The notes under the pieces: model-generated
Databases searched by the model: none
The model's input: only the letters and a program-made list of their open reading frames with translations
Told to the model about the DNA's origin: nothing
Part shown: positions 1 through 11,555 of the stretch, one piece after another
Position numbering within the stretch: the first letter of the stretch is position 1
Layout of the letters: each line of letters opens with the position of its first letter
Assembly: GCF_037975245.1 (NCBI RefSeq)
Contig: NC_092579.1
Location: forward strand, 22,587,666-22,620,165
DNA: 32,500 nucleotides
Direction: 5' to 3'
From: Apostichopus japonicus
Taxonomy: Eukaryota > Echinodermata > Holothuroidea > Aspidochirotida > Stichopodidae
Made by a program: the position numbers and the translations under genes

Positions 1-749
1 CTTATCTTATCTCCCGCTCACTTTCCTAACAAATAGTGATGACATTGTTATTGTTATCTAAAAAGCCTTCACCCCGATTCTTATCTAACGTTCAGTATTG
101 CTCTGTTCTATATATATAGCTATCTGCAAAACTTGTCAAAATGGTGTACAAACTAAACAGCGAAACCTATGGCCTCGAGACCCATGACTGAACAAGTCTC
201 GTTACACATATGTAGACTATAAAAAATATGTAACGTAATATTACATCACTCACGAAAAAATACCTACAAAACCATATCTCCTCTCTCTTTTTCTTTTTTA
301 AGTTTTTCTTATTAAAGAGCGAATTTAACAGCCAGACTGGAATTCTAGTATATTAGAGGTGAACTTATTAAGTAACCTATTCTCAGTGCACCTGCTACAT
401 GAATCGTGTAATAAAACTCGACTGTTTAGTGATTAATTGATTTATGCTGTTTATTTGCTTCCAGTACTTTAGCTTATTTTTTCACTCCTTTTCTTTTATG
501 TATCGACTATACGGAATTTTGTCGAGGTGATAACTTCATATAATTCTTTTTTTAAATCATGTACGCAATGTATAAGTTGTCTTTGTGAAGGTATAGGTGT
601 GCATAAAACCGATTAAAACATATGACTTTAATACACAGTGAAATAATGTTTAAACAATGTTTAAAAAATGGAGTTAACAGGGATATAACAGACAATTTGT
701 TTTATTTGGGTTTGAAATAATGCTGAGCATTGAACAGGCTTTTGTCCTT
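1..749. other. AT-rich intergenic DNA, no gene seen
   Basis: No frame of useful length and no recognisable element. A small hairpin with CGAGAC/GTCTCG arms lies at about 176-202, but nothing links it to a function. Confidence 0.6.
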
Positions 750-890
750 ATGCCAAGACTTATTATGCCAATACTTATTATGTCAAGACTTATTACGTCA
801 ATATGTATTATACCAAGACTTATTATACACAAACTTATATATCATGCCAAGACTTATATTATATACTAAAACTTACTATGCTAAGAAACA
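750..890. repeat. 15-bp minisatellite, about 6 clean units then decay
   Basis: Six consecutive 15-bp units close to ATGCCAAGACTTATT run from 750 to 839 (ATGCCAATACTTATT, ATGTCAAGACTTATT, ACGTCAATATGTATT and so on). Degenerate CCAAGACTTAT pieces follow to about 890. Phase and length are constant through the first six units, so this is a true tandem array and not only AT-rich bias. Confidence 0.85.
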
Positions 891-1113
891 GACTTGACAC
901 GCACCGTATGCCTATAAGTGGTTAAATGTTTCAACACATCCCTGATGGATAATTAGCGATACGATAGACAAGTCATATAACTTGAAGCCCGCCCGTCCAG
1001 CCCCCCCCCCCTGCCCCGCAACATCCCTACACCCTACAATGTCATTGCCTATGCATGGTTATCGTATATAAAGCATACTAATCCACATATAGGCGCACTA
1101 TAAACTATAACTA

Positions 1114-1117
<4 letters not shown>

Positions 1118-1161
<44 letters not shown>

Positions 1162-1275
1162 TATATATATATATAAATATATATAACTATATAAATATAT
1201 ATATAACTATATATATATATAACTATATATATATATTACTATATATAACTATATATAACGATATATATATACATA
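1118..1275. repeat. (TA)n microsatellite with TAACTATATA interruptions
   Basis: A long TA run is followed by repeated short blocks of TATATATAACTA, which suggests an AT array that has acquired and spread point changes. Confidence 0.9.
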
Positions 1276-1771
1276 TATTGGATATCAATTTAACGTTTTT
1301 ACTGCATACATATAACTATATGGCAATGACCGTACATTTAACGAGGAACACCTGTAATGGAGTAATGTCAATACACGCCATCTGTCTTTCGTAAGGCTGC
1401 CCACGCAGGTAAATATACCGACAATGGACAATTCACAATTTGAAATAAATTCTCCTGGTTTAACATTAATTTTGTCTCTCGATATATTAGTGTTATTAGT
1501 CTGACTCGCGTTACTTTAGAATATCAAAGGGCATATATGTTATTAATGGTTGTAGAACGCATGCAATGTTCTTTTGTACAAGCATTTTTATCAAAAGAAC
1601 CTGCAGGAATTCTTGTTGACAATGTTTTGTTTTCCGGTCTGAAGAAATATATAACTTTCAAGTGCAACAGTTCCCTCCTTTGTTAGGCCTTTATTAAGTA
1701 ATAATAATAAGTAACATATGGTAGTAATGGTTAGATAGACTATTGTAGATAAGCAATATAAAGGAAACATC

Positions 1772-1819
1772 AAATTGTTGTTGTTGTTGTTTTTTGGGGG
1801 AGTGGGGGGGGGGGGGGGC
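1772..1819. repeat. (TTG)n plus long poly-G run
   Basis: Five TTG units, a T run and then about 23 G with two interruptions. Poly-G/poly-C runs of this kind recur at about 1001, 3510, 3890, 6289, 12851, 14656 and 28070 and are a trait of this genome. Confidence 0.85.
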
Positions 1820-2037
1820 TATACTACACAAACTGCAGTGTAAGTACAGTACCACACGAGCTAATGAAATGGCGCAGCTATACTAACATTGCATTAATTG
1901 TAACTACATTAATAATGTGTAATTACTACAGTTAAATTTAGTAATCGGCTACTATAGACAATATTGATATAACATATATATCATTACTAAAATTGCATTA
2001 TAACTACTGCAGTACATGTTTATATATACATGTACAT

Positions 2038-2054
2038 ATCTATATATATATATA

Positions 2055-2113
<59 letters not shown>
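2038..2113. repeat. (TA)n microsatellite
   Basis: Nearly pure TA dinucleotides with a few AAATA interruptions, ending in a short (TG)n at 2113-2124. Confidence 0.9.
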
Positions 2114-2116
<3 letters not shown>

Positions 2117-2270
2117 TGTGTGTGTTTACATTAACACATTAGTATATTACTAGAATGCTATGCACCGAGAAGCGTAAAACACTCTCACCTCACTTGGAAA
2201 CCACAAAGAATATACCCACTGACTTTGAATTATGTACAAATGAAAGAAACATACGTAATAATTAAAATTC

Positions 2271-2290
2271 TTACGTCACACTGACGTCAG
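2271..2290. promoter_or_regulatory. Paired CRE-like sites
   Basis: TTACGTCA at 2271-2278 is followed three bases later by the palindrome CTGACGTCAG at 2281-2290. The second contains the full TGACGTCA element bound by CREB/ATF family bZIP factors. Two sites this close are unlikely in AT-rich DNA, but no promoter or transcript start is visible nearby, so regulatory use is inferred. Confidence 0.3.
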
Positions 2291-4546
2291 CAGTGGACAA
2301 AAAACAGCATTTGAATAAGACAAAATCTTCAGTAAATTCACAGCATTGTCTCACTACCAATGTTGAAATGTTGCTTATCATTAGTAAAAGAAACTTTATT
2401 TGAAGAGAATGGTTTACTTCTTTGTCTGTGTTTTTGTCTTGTTATTTCATATACAAATGTATAACGTACGTTCAATGCATCTTTTATTAACAGACTCTAT
2501 ACGTAGCTAATTATTGTACATGTTGACGCAAACCGACGCGAGAGTTCTTTTCATGTTTTTGTTACATTTTCGTGCTGTGCAAAGATTTGGAAAACATGTT
2601 CCTTCATAATAATTCACAGCGGTAACAATAATTTTTGAAGGGAGACGGGTGGTAACCTTGTAATGTACAGTGAGACATGAAATTCAAGCCTAATTTTATA
2701 AAACCTTCATTATATCCCACATCAGGACACTTTTGAAATTCCTTGAATTACAGCTACGATATATCTCCAAAACAGCGAAGTAGCTTGTCCAAAACATGAA
2801 TTCAGCGCCGTTTCTTATGATAATGTTAAAACAGGCTAGGCTATGGCGCGTATCGGTATCCTAACATTGATTTGCGCATTGTGGTGCACGGAGGAGTCAG
2901 ACAACATATTGTTCATTTATGTTGAAATTACAGCCTGGAGGCAGCACCACGCCTGCGTGAGATCATTTCTGTAACTCAAACTGATTGTGGTTTATCATCG
3001 CCCCGCGGCCCTCCATTCTTCCCCGATGTCAGGGGGTCCTGCAAGGGTATACATCTTATATGAATGTTATAACATTGTCTTTTTTTTGTATGATTGTTGC
3101 CAAGTTGAGTTTGATAAGCAACATATTTCCTCAATATTCAAAGCATCAATTATAACATTAAAGCAACAGTAAAAATCGTACATTCTTTGCTCATATACGA
3201 TATGTATTTGACGGAGGGAAAATGTATATATACTGAAAACTCAACTCAAATGTTATCAGGAATAAGACGTTTTTAAGTAAAGTTACCCCAGATAAATGCA
3301 TGGGCTTAGAAAGCCGAACAACTTGATCCACTCACAACCTCAGTACCCGTTACATCGAGACTTTAACCGTATATCATCAGGACGATTTTACATCAAGTGA
3401 GGTATCATGCCCGAGTCCCTTGAAAGGGAAATATATACCAAAAATGATCAGTTTAAAGGTTTACATGTAATCTCATGATCTTAGCAAAAGGGTCATTCGA
3501 GAGGTGGCGGGGAAGGGGGGGGGGGAGCTGTCACGGCTTATGTGTGAGTCGTACTCACAGGTCGGGTGCAATTAATGCTGCAAAAAAATGTGTGTACATA
3601 TTGTTATCGTCCCCGCGTACCAAGATGATTAATGGAAACATTCTATCTGCTTTGTTTTATCTATAGGTCTTTCTCGTTTCTATCAGGAGGCATTTGATCA
3701 GCTTCTTATCCACTTCGAAAAATGATATTATTAGCGACTTTTAAAAAATGATGTACTTAGTATGTTTACATAGGAGAAATTTTAACCAACTATGTTATAT
3801 CTAAAGTATATATATAGGCGATTTTGTTCCTGTTATTCTAGGTTTCCACGATGCGTATGTACATCTGAAACGGTCTATTACACGAAAGAGGGGGGGGGGG
3901 GGGAAGGAACTTTTTTTAAATCTAAATAGTTTACCTTGACGCAGTATTACTTTAAAAAGATATGATGAAATAACTTTTGAAAAAAAATGAAACTTAATTC
4001 ACTCAAATGAGTATTCCGAGGAGCGTATTAAAACCACAGTATTATTTGTATTATGGATGCGAATCACGTTACAAATATAGATCTCATCAACTCGTCGTCT
4101 CATATTTTATAGAATTGCTCAGTAAATATTAACCTGACACAAATCCTCTATGACATTTATCTGTTTAGTTGTTAGAGATTGGTTTGTGTGGAGGATTTGA
4201 TGACAACCCCAAAAATATTGAGAATTATTTATGAAAGAAACCCAAATTGTTAATTTTAGATTACCCTCGTCATGCCATGACATCAGGGGTACGATTCTTT
4301 TTGTTTGCGTGTGTTTGTGGGTGGAAGTGTGTGTGTGTTTTTTTCACTGTTCTTTGACCCCATTTTTTAAGTTTTCGGAAACATATATAAACATTTCGTT
4401 GCATAAAAGTGTAACAATTGCTTAAAAACTATAGCAGTAAACTGCATGGGAAAGGATAAATTCACGGCTACAATTTTAAATGATGTTTTTAAAATAAGTA
4501 AATAAAAAAATTAATGCCGTTGTATTGTTTCTACTGTTTCTAAATA
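2291..4546. other. Intergenic DNA, no convincing gene
   Basis: Only frames of about 60 codons occur, as expected by chance at this base composition. The stretch contains G runs at about 3510-3527 and 3889-3903. No transposon ends were recognised. Confidence 0.6.
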
Positions 4547-4740
4547 TTGAAGCATGTGGGACAGAGAAAGGGATCAGAGAGTGATGTTACCCTGTCCTTG
4601 GGCAGCCTCTTTCAAATGACAGATTCAAATCAACAGAGGCCTCCTTGTGTCAAGGAAGCTGCATTATTCATTAATGATTTAGAAAATGCATTAACATGGT
4701 GTTTGAAACGTGCCCAGCTCTCTGTTTTAGAAGATATTAG
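4547..4740 (+). other. Possible exon-like open stretch of unknown product
   Basis: An open frame of about 65 codons of normal complexity (MKHVGQRKGSESDVTLSLGS at its start) precedes an AT array into which it simply reads. Content is mixed charged and hydrophobic, with a possible amphipathic helix near residues 35-60. A weak acceptor-like TTCTAAATATTGAAG lies just before the start, but there is no clear donor. No family is recognised. Chance frames of this size are expected several times in a window like this, so it should be regarded as unproven. Confidence 0.12.
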
Positions 4741-4764
4741 AAGATATATATATACACATATATC

Positions 4765-4819
<55 letters not shown>

Positions 4820-4844
4820 TCTTCTATATATATATATATATATA
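4741..4844. repeat. (AT)n array with inverted AGAAGATATA/TATATCTTCT blocks
   Basis: AGAAGATATATA at about 4739 is matched by ATATATCTTCT at about 4760 and again near 4817, so the array can form small hairpins. It directly abuts the larger foldback that follows. Confidence 0.8.
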
Positions 4845-5086
4845 TCTGATAATGACTATAGACGTACCAAATTATGTTCCTTTTATCATATATATCATAT
4901 ATACCATATATATAATATCATATATATAATATCATATATATATATATATGATATTATATATATGATATTATATATATGATATTATATATATGGTATTATA
5001 TAAATGATATATATATATATGATATTATATATATGATATATATCATAAAAGGAACATAATTTTGTAGGTCTATAGTCACTATCAGA
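4845..5086. repeat. 242-bp foldback element with ~120-bp arms
   Basis: The left edge TCTGATAATGACTATAGAC and the reverse complement of the right edge, TCTGATAGTGACTATAGAC, match almost base for base. The match continues through AATTATGTTCCTTTTAT and on through ATATCATATA/TATATGATAT blocks to a centre near 4965. There is essentially no unpaired loop. No coding content and no clear target duplication were seen. It could be a foldback MITE or a palindrome born from an AT array. Confidence 0.85.
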
Positions 5087-5756
5087 TCCTTAAACCTTAT
5101 CAAATATCAAAGGCAATTCACGATGTCATGTAGACAGTGAATGTAAGGCGAGATGATTTTCTTGCAAATTCTTTTCGTCTATTCTGTCGTTTATTTGACG
5201 TACTTCCGATTGAATCAACGTCTAGAAAACAGGTTAATGCAACAACTCGATATTGCCCAGTCACTGGCTTTTAGGCTGAATTGAGAATTATTTCATTGAG
5301 GTACAGAATGCGATAACCTATGGACCTACTTTCGTCTCACCTGAGACTTATTTTCTTGTTGTTGATAAAAATGGTAGATATACTGCAGGCCCTTTCTCTT
5401 TCTGACTTGACAATTTAAGGAAAGTCGTTACTATATGTCAGGCAAAGAGCTAATAACCAAGGAGAAAAAGGCGATGCATCTGGATTCCCAAGTGACAGAG
5501 TGACAATAAGCCCCGTGCATATTCACTCTCAACATGTAAACGGTATTAGTCAAGTATAGGCCTGCAAGGGGTTGGCTCATACAACCTGTACAGGGTACAA
5601 GCGGAGCTTACTGAAGCCTATCCTTTAGATTACCCTTCAAAAAAATACTTCAGAGGTAAATCACGGTGATAATCTTTGGAGAAGGGGCGGTAAGCAAGGG
5701 AGAGCAAGGGAGGGGAGCGTATGTGCTATAATGTTGTAAGTAATATATACGGTATA
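5087..5756. other. Intergenic DNA, nothing recognised
   Basis: Mixed-composition DNA without long frames, repeats or splice-bounded open stretches. Confidence 0.6.
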
Positions 5757-5757
5757 T

Positions 5758-5834
<77 letters not shown>
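5757..5834. repeat. (TA)n microsatellite
   Basis: Nearly pure TA with one GT interruption at about 5780. Confidence 0.9.
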
Positions 5835-5836
<2 letters not shown>

Positions 5837-5860
5837 CATGTATACAGCCTAAATGTATTG

Positions 5861-5911
5861 CCTACATATATATGTTATATATATGCTATATATATAGCCT
5901 ATATATGTAGG
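5861..5911. repeat. Short palindrome in AT-rich DNA
   Basis: CCTACATATAT at the left edge pairs with ATATATGTAGG at the right edge around an AT core containing GCTATATATATAGC. It could extrude as a cruciform. Its function is unknown. Confidence 0.6.
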
Positions 5912-5950
5912 TTATATATAGTCTATACATATGCTCTACTTCTAGCCTAT

Positions 5951-7393
5951 ATGTAAAGAGCTCTTTTGCAGCAGGAAGTGAACAACTGAATCTTTGTTTT
6001 ATTTTATACATGTCTATATATGTATTCATGTAGATGTGTGTGTGTGATCTTAGGTGTGACTTTTATACTGTAGGGTGTTGTATGTAAATTTATCATACAG
6101 GGTAAATACAATCTATGTCATTTGTGAGTTGCCTACTACTTTATCAAGTTTATCGCTTCTTTACATTGCATAAATATTTCTGAGAGCAACGTTTGTTATA
6201 CATGTATATACTAATAGTAGCCTACAGAACGATACCTTTATCACAGACAACCAAGTAAACCTCATCGTTCATGCGTGAATTTCATATCGGGGGGGGGGGG
6301 GGTGGTTCGATTAAAAGGCGTAGATCACGGATTTCGCAGTCGTAGAAAGCAACATACCTCATACATATTACAGAGGTAACTTGACATGCGTGACCAGACG
6401 GCCATGCCATTCTAGACTTTTAAATCGCAGAATAGGGCCTGCAGTCATGAGTATCATATAACAAGTAAAGTGGAAGATAAAACAAATAGCTGAAATAAAT
6501 AAAAGCAAATCACGGAATCGGGTAATACGGAGCAGAAAGAAGGACTTATTTTATACGGATAAGTCTTGTCAGGAATATATCAATGGTTACTGTCTAGGGA
6601 CGTAATTCTCTCTTGGCGGCCAAATGCTGTTATAACTACATATTTATCAACGTGTAGACCAGTTGCGCGAACCTGTGTGACATTGGATATGAAACACTCT
6701 GATGTTTATATTTAAACGTATCATATTGTATGAATATTCATGTACAAATTCAATATGAAACAGAAAAACAGGGATTACATATTTTGTTATTTTGTTACGT
6801 GCCGGCAGTAATTGATACACTTTATGAAAGATACGAGATACGTTGACGGGGAAACGAAAAACCAGACGCCGGCAAAGACTAAGCTAGATATCAATCACTT
6901 TGTAACCAAATTAAACGGTTCATTTTCATCAATATCATCAAAACTAACTGAAAAGGAGAAAATGATGAATTCTAATTAATGGCGATGTTCTAGTCGCTGA
7001 ATCTCTGTCTAACATGACTGATACGCAACTCTTACTTTGCTTCATGGTTCCTTGAAGAGTTGAGATAAAAATTCAGAATAAATCCCAACAGGCCTTATCA
7101 GATACAGAATAAAAAGCTTAAAATCTGTTTTACGAATCCTAAAAGGAACTTAATTATGCTGAACCGAGGTCTCATTAGTTTTGACTGAATGAGGGCTTTG
7201 CTAATTAACTTCCATTTCAGCCTGTCGGATTAACCATCATGAAATGACGTCAAACCAAACAAAAACAAGAAAAGGGCAATGGTCGTGATGTTAAGAACGT
7301 GTCTTCATTATAGGCTACGCACATGCATAAGCGGGTTTATACTCGGCAGGTATATAGCACCACACTTAGAGTATAGTGCACGTCCGCCTGCTA
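5951..7393. other. Intergenic DNA, no gene seen
   Basis: Contains a G run at about 6289-6302. No frame above about 60 codons and no recognised element. Confidence 0.6.
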
Positions 7394-7640
7394 AGGTTAA
7401 CCATTGTTGGAAAATAGCTCTAAAGTCACCTAATTTATCGATTTGTTTGGCATTTTTCTGAGTCATCATCATTCTGTTTCATTCTTGGATGTTGAGGAAA
7501 TAAACTACTGAGGGTCTAAAAAATCTGGAGGATTGAAGGTGATTTTGAGGTATTTATAGAAACTCTTGGGTGACACAAGAAGCTACCGCAGCGAGAGCTG
7601 GCAGATGGGATGGGGGAACAGTTAAGGTGGCATACTCCTA
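7394..7640. repeat. Dispersed repeat, copy 1 of 2
   Basis: Collinear anchors shared with 11556-11800: AGGTTAACCATTG (7394), TTCATTCTTGGATGTT (7478), ACTACTGAGGGTCT (7504), ATTGAAGGT (7533) and GCAGATGGGATGGGGG (about 7608). Offsets between anchors agree within a few bases in both copies, so they share descent. No ends, target duplication or coding frame identify the class. Confidence 0.6.
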
Positions 7641-7989
7641 TTAGAGTCTTTATCAATCCGCTTAGATGTTCTCCTATCTCAGGAAAAGTGCCAATGCAGA
7701 ATGAGAACATCTTTTTTGATATGTTATCAATCAGGATCTGTTTTTTTTTTTGTCTGTTTTTTTGTGTGTGGCTTGCATGTTGAAGAGCATGAATGGAAGT
7801 ACATGTGGTGTAAACATTGGGTCAATGGAGGCAATTGTAGGCCTCCTATAGGACCAGTGTACGAAACTTGTTTACTACTGAGTGAAGAGGTTTGTTTACA
7901 AGTGACGAGAACTTCAGGCTCTGATAGCAAAAAAATCTATATGGTCAGGATACGGAAAATTGAAGGTGCCATGAAAGGCCAACTTGTTA

Positions 7990-8390
7990 GCTATCCAGTG
8001 ATGGGTAGCGTTTAGCTAGTGAGAACTTTTATCTAGTCTTAGAGGCCAAACTTACTTTTTTGATTTAGTGTGTAAGTCAATGGGGCTTTTAATGGGCGTA
8101 TGATAAATTATGCTTAACTTTGAGCTCTTCTAGCTCAAAATCTAAGACAATCATGGTGGCAAAGATAAACGTACTGTGATAGCCCAAGCCATCAGCTATC
8201 ATACAGTGGGTTGGACATGTTAGTTGAAAACTTTTATCTATGCTCTAGCTGCCTTGGAAAGTGACAAGTGTATAGCGTGTAAGTCAATGGGAGCAATTAA
8301 TCGTGGTGCGACACCTGTAAGATAATTTTTACAGCTGTACCACATGGATAAACGCGTAGGAAAAGCTGTTTACGACATTGCACCCCTGTG
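7990..8390. repeat. Diverged tandem duplication, period about 206 bp
   Basis: AACTTTTATCTA appears at 8024 and 8229, and GTGTAAGTCAATGGG at 8070 and 8277, giving offsets of 205 and 207. CTATCCAGTGATGGGT and CTATCATACAGTGGGT pair with the same spacing. The unit could be a satellite monomer or a local duplication. A 104-codon frame (7701-8015) reads into the first unit but has no supporting features. Confidence 0.65.
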
Positions 8391-8455
8391 GATTGATTTA
8401 GCGAATCTTTATGGAAAGAAGAACATTGAGAACATTGAGAAAATAAGATTGGTTA

Positions 8456-8728
8456 CAAGGGCGTAGGAACCGGGGGGCTGGGGACGCCAGCCCCCCCCCC
8501 CCAGTGAAAAATATGGAGGGGCGAAAGTATCATTCCGCCCCCCCCCCCCCCGGTTCGCAAGTCAGAAAACCCCCTCTCATTTGGAGCACCAAATTGCATC
8601 TAATATTATATACAAAATGGAGTGGGTGGGTTGAATTGTGGGACACCCCCTCCCCTTTAGACCCCTCCCCCAGGCCGGCCATCAGTCTTCAGCCCCCCCC
8701 CACTCAAATGTACCTTCCTACGCCACTG
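8456..8728. mobile_element. Short non-autonomous hAT-type element (MITE), 273 bp
   Basis: The ends are CAAGGGCGTAGGAA and, as reverse complement, CAGTGGCGTAGGAA, an inverted repeat with 12 of 14 bases matching. An exact 8-bp direct repeat ATTGGTTA flanks it at 8448-8455 and 8729-8736. An 8-bp target duplication plus CAG/CAA-type ends fits the hAT superfamily. Next to each end is a C/G-rich block (GGGGGGCTGG on the left, CAGCCCCCCCC on the right) and the interior holds long poly-C runs. There is no transposase, so mobilisation would have needed an enzyme supplied elsewhere. The exact duplication suggests a fairly recent insertion. Confidence 0.85.
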
Positions 8729-8736
8729 ATTGGTTA

Positions 8737-9249
8737 TGTTAATGCATGCAAGTAGTTTTATACACAAGGCCATTCAAGTTCATAAAAGTTATTTATGAAT
8801 CACACAGAGAAGGTTTTCCACCGTTCTTTTGTTCAACTCATTGACCTTTGTCGCGTTATGTCCATCACTGGTTGTGATGGCAAATATATACAGTACTAGA
8901 AGACCATCTTTTCGAGCAAGTGTGGTAAAAAAAAACGGTCAATTACCTAAACACTCCCTTCCCCTCTGCCCCCCAGTTTTCTCCTGGTGGTGCCCATCCC
9001 GTCCACGACCCCAGCCGTCCCCCTCTCCCCCTTTCTGATGCTTTTCCCGCCAAAAATGAATATTTCACACGAGCCTACATCATAGCCTAACGTTGATAAT
9101 AATCATTATAGTACTATACGTACATATGACATGATTAACGGAACACAACCAAAGATATAATACACTACGGCTCCCTTGCGAAGAAAGCCTCATGTAACAG
9201 AAGATCGAAGCGATGTATTAGATACTCTTTCAGCCCTTATACTTGTCGA
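8737..9249. other. Spacer between two hAT-type elements
   Basis: Contains a pyrimidine-rich stretch at about 8955-9035 that resembles a C-rich MITE interior, but no paired ends were found. No gene seen. Confidence 0.5.
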
Positions 9250-9257
9250 CTTTGTTT

Positions 9258-9908
9258 CAAGGGCGGCGGAAGCACTTTTAATCTGGGGGGGCACCGACAT
9301 CAAAGGGCACTTTGCAGAAATTCGATTGGACCGATGCAGCCTTTTATTTAGTACCCTTTATAACTCTTATTGTATTATCTTATTTGCGTATACACATCAC
9401 TCCATCAACGCCCCCCCCCCCCACCCCCTCAAGGAAAATATGCATACTAGCACTGCAATATCCAATGTGCAAATTGGGAAACAAGGAACAAGTTTTCTTT
9501 TGAGACAAAATGAGGTGAAATCATGCTAGTTGCTAATGTAGGAATCCTCCGAATTAGAGTTTATTTCTTGTTAATATCTTAACAAATTTTTTCCATTCGA
9601 AATAGCTTGAGTTTGACCCACAGAAATTCATTAAAAGTCATGGGCGTAGCCAGGATTTGCAAAGTTGTATGCACAACTATCTGAGCGGAGCGCCACAATC
9701 AGTTGGCGCGGAGCGTCCAAGAAAATTTTTGGTTTTACAAACCCCTTAGATGGCCGGAAACGGCCCTTCCCGAGTGTTCATTCTGGTTCCCTGGCCTCTT
9801 GCTAACTTGAGACACCTCAATTTTAATGTAGAAAAAGGGCACATTTTTAACCTGAGGAAAAGTGGGGGGGCACGTGCCCCCTGTGCCCCCCAGGTTCCGC
9901 CGCCCTTG
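9258..9908. mobile_element. Non-autonomous hAT-type element, 651 bp
   Basis: The terminal inverted repeats are CAAGGGCGGCGGAA at both ends (14 of 14). An exact 8-bp target duplication CTTTGTTT lies at 9250-9257 and 9909-9916. Inside the right end is GTGCCCCCCCAGG-like C-rich sequence, and inside the left end is CTGGGGGGGCACC, which extends the family resemblance to the 273-bp element upstream. Frames of 117 and 63 codons in the interior are overlapping, low in complexity near the poly-C run and not transposase-like. A second family end appears nested inside at about 9648. Confidence 0.9.
9648..9780 (+). mobile_element. Fragment of another C/G-ended transposon nested in the 651-bp element
   Basis: CATGGGCGTAGCCAGGATTT resembles the outer end of hAT-type MITEs such as the neighbours (GGCG-AG-AGG pattern). 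It is followed by GAGCGGAGCGCCACAA and a second GCGCGGAGCG. No matching opposite end or target duplication was found, so it is a truncated or internal fragment. Confidence 0.4.
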
Positions 9909-9916
9909 CTTTGTTT

Positions 9917-10574
9917 GTTGATATAAAGTTAAAATTAGTGGCATACGAGTGGGAATTTAAAAAGTCCATTCTTATAATCATTTATACCAAGAATATAGAT
10001 ATTGCATTGATCACGCATGCGAAACAGCTGTGGTAATACTATCGACGAAAATAAAATTAATGAGCTTTGTAAGATTTTGTAATCATTGACTGTAATTGAA
10101 AATATTTATGAGAATGCAGAAGTCAACCGTAGTATACCATTATATCATGACCTTGTGATATAACTTTTTATGAACAATTTGTTGATGACATAACACGCAA
10201 CTTTACACTGTAAATCTCAAGAGTGCTTACCGATTATGTTAAATATGTGGGACACTAGGTTCTATACAGTAGACAATTGATTGTTGTTATGGGTGTTGAT
10301 TGAGTTCTCAAACTGGGGGTGCGGGTGGGGGCGGGGCGGGGAGGCATTGCAACTGACATGGAGTCTGGGTGCCATCCTTAGGGTTGGTTTTCCACATTGA
10401 TTGGAAAAATGCTGCCTACGTGGCTTTTTTTTTTTTTTTGCGCCACGTCAGAAGGCTTTCAAAGCTCTGTTGATGTGAAATGAATAAAAAGGCTAAGAAC
10501 AGCTTGCGGGCGCTTTTATCTGTTTGTGTGGAGATACAGGTTATAAATATAGCATTTAAAGCGACCAAAAATAT
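9917..10574. other. Intergenic DNA, G-rich patch and poly-T
   Basis: A G-rich patch at about 10315-10345 (GGGGGTGCGGGTGGGGGCGG) has G-quadruplex potential. A T run lies at about 10424-10439. No gene seen. Confidence 0.55.
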
Positions 10575-10590
10575 TTGTATATATATATAA

Positions 10591-10674
<84 letters not shown>

Positions 10675-10700
10675 AAAAAAATATATATATATATTTATAT
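10575..10700. repeat. (TA)n microsatellite
   Basis: A long TA run with AAATA interruptions near both edges. Confidence 0.9.
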
Positions 10701-11555
10701 TTATATATTCAGCACACGTGGGTCAACTAAACAATAACCTGCATGACACGTTTACCTCTTCAAGAGTCTACCTCTTCTGTATAAGATTCTTTTGGTTTAG
10801 CGCCATTTTGATTACGTCGCGACTGTTTTTATCATTTGCCTGTCGATTTTTCATCATGTTTTTTTGCTTTCATGCCAGGGCGATCAACGAGCCAACTGTC
10901 ATCATTCTGTTCAATTTTATTGATTCTGGTAGGTTTACACGTTGGTTCCAAGTGTAAAGCATTTGCTGTTACAGAGGCACACATCAACAGTGTTGCGGAT
11001 ACCACGAACTATCCCAGTTAAAAGCTGTAGCCTTGTTTTGCGTTTAGTTAAGGCAAATTCTCTAAGCAAACCGATGTATTTACTCCACTTAGATTTGCTA
11101 ATTGATCAATCGTAGACAAATCTATACATTTTCTTTTGGCACCAAAACTGATGGTTAATGAGCTAGTAATAAACAGTTCCATTCTATTCTCAAAGTATTG
11201 TCACACAGACATATTTCTTTGTTTTTAAATAAGTAAAATATCAAATGTTAAAAGCAACTTGTCAAATTTCAAAGATAAGTTACATCACTTTCTATGATAA
11301 ATGAAACTTGACTATTCAAGTTTAATGAATTGCTTGATTCCTATGGGACAATAGTATAGAAAGAAAACAATAAAACATCGAATCCCCCCTCAAAGAACAT
11401 CAAGGAATGTACTTCTACGTTTTCGATCAACAACAACAAATGAGGAAGACAAAACAGAAGGAAAATCAAGAACTGTGTGTAGAAAGTAGCAATTTCAGTT
11501 ACACATACCCACGGCTCTTGCTCAATTAAAATATAATATACAAACCTCCTGAGAG
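10701..11555. other. Intergenic DNA, no gene seen
   Basis: Two overlapping frames of 79 and 61 codons at 10718-11021 are rich in Phe/Ile from T-rich DNA and lack splice or family support. Confidence 0.55.

Noticed and set aside
730-900. CRISPR-like array
   Set aside because: The 15-bp units are directly adjacent without spacers, in a eukaryote-like context. It is a minisatellite.
3345-3400. Minus-strand CTGATGA with ATCG/CGAT flanks, a possible third hammerhead
   Set aside because: No GAAA at the right place, no stem III and poor stem II, and the flanking pairing does not abut the core.
7701-8015. 104-codon plus-strand frame
   Set aside because: It begins in a T-rich stretch and runs into the 206-bp tandem duplication. 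No recognisable domain and no splice support.
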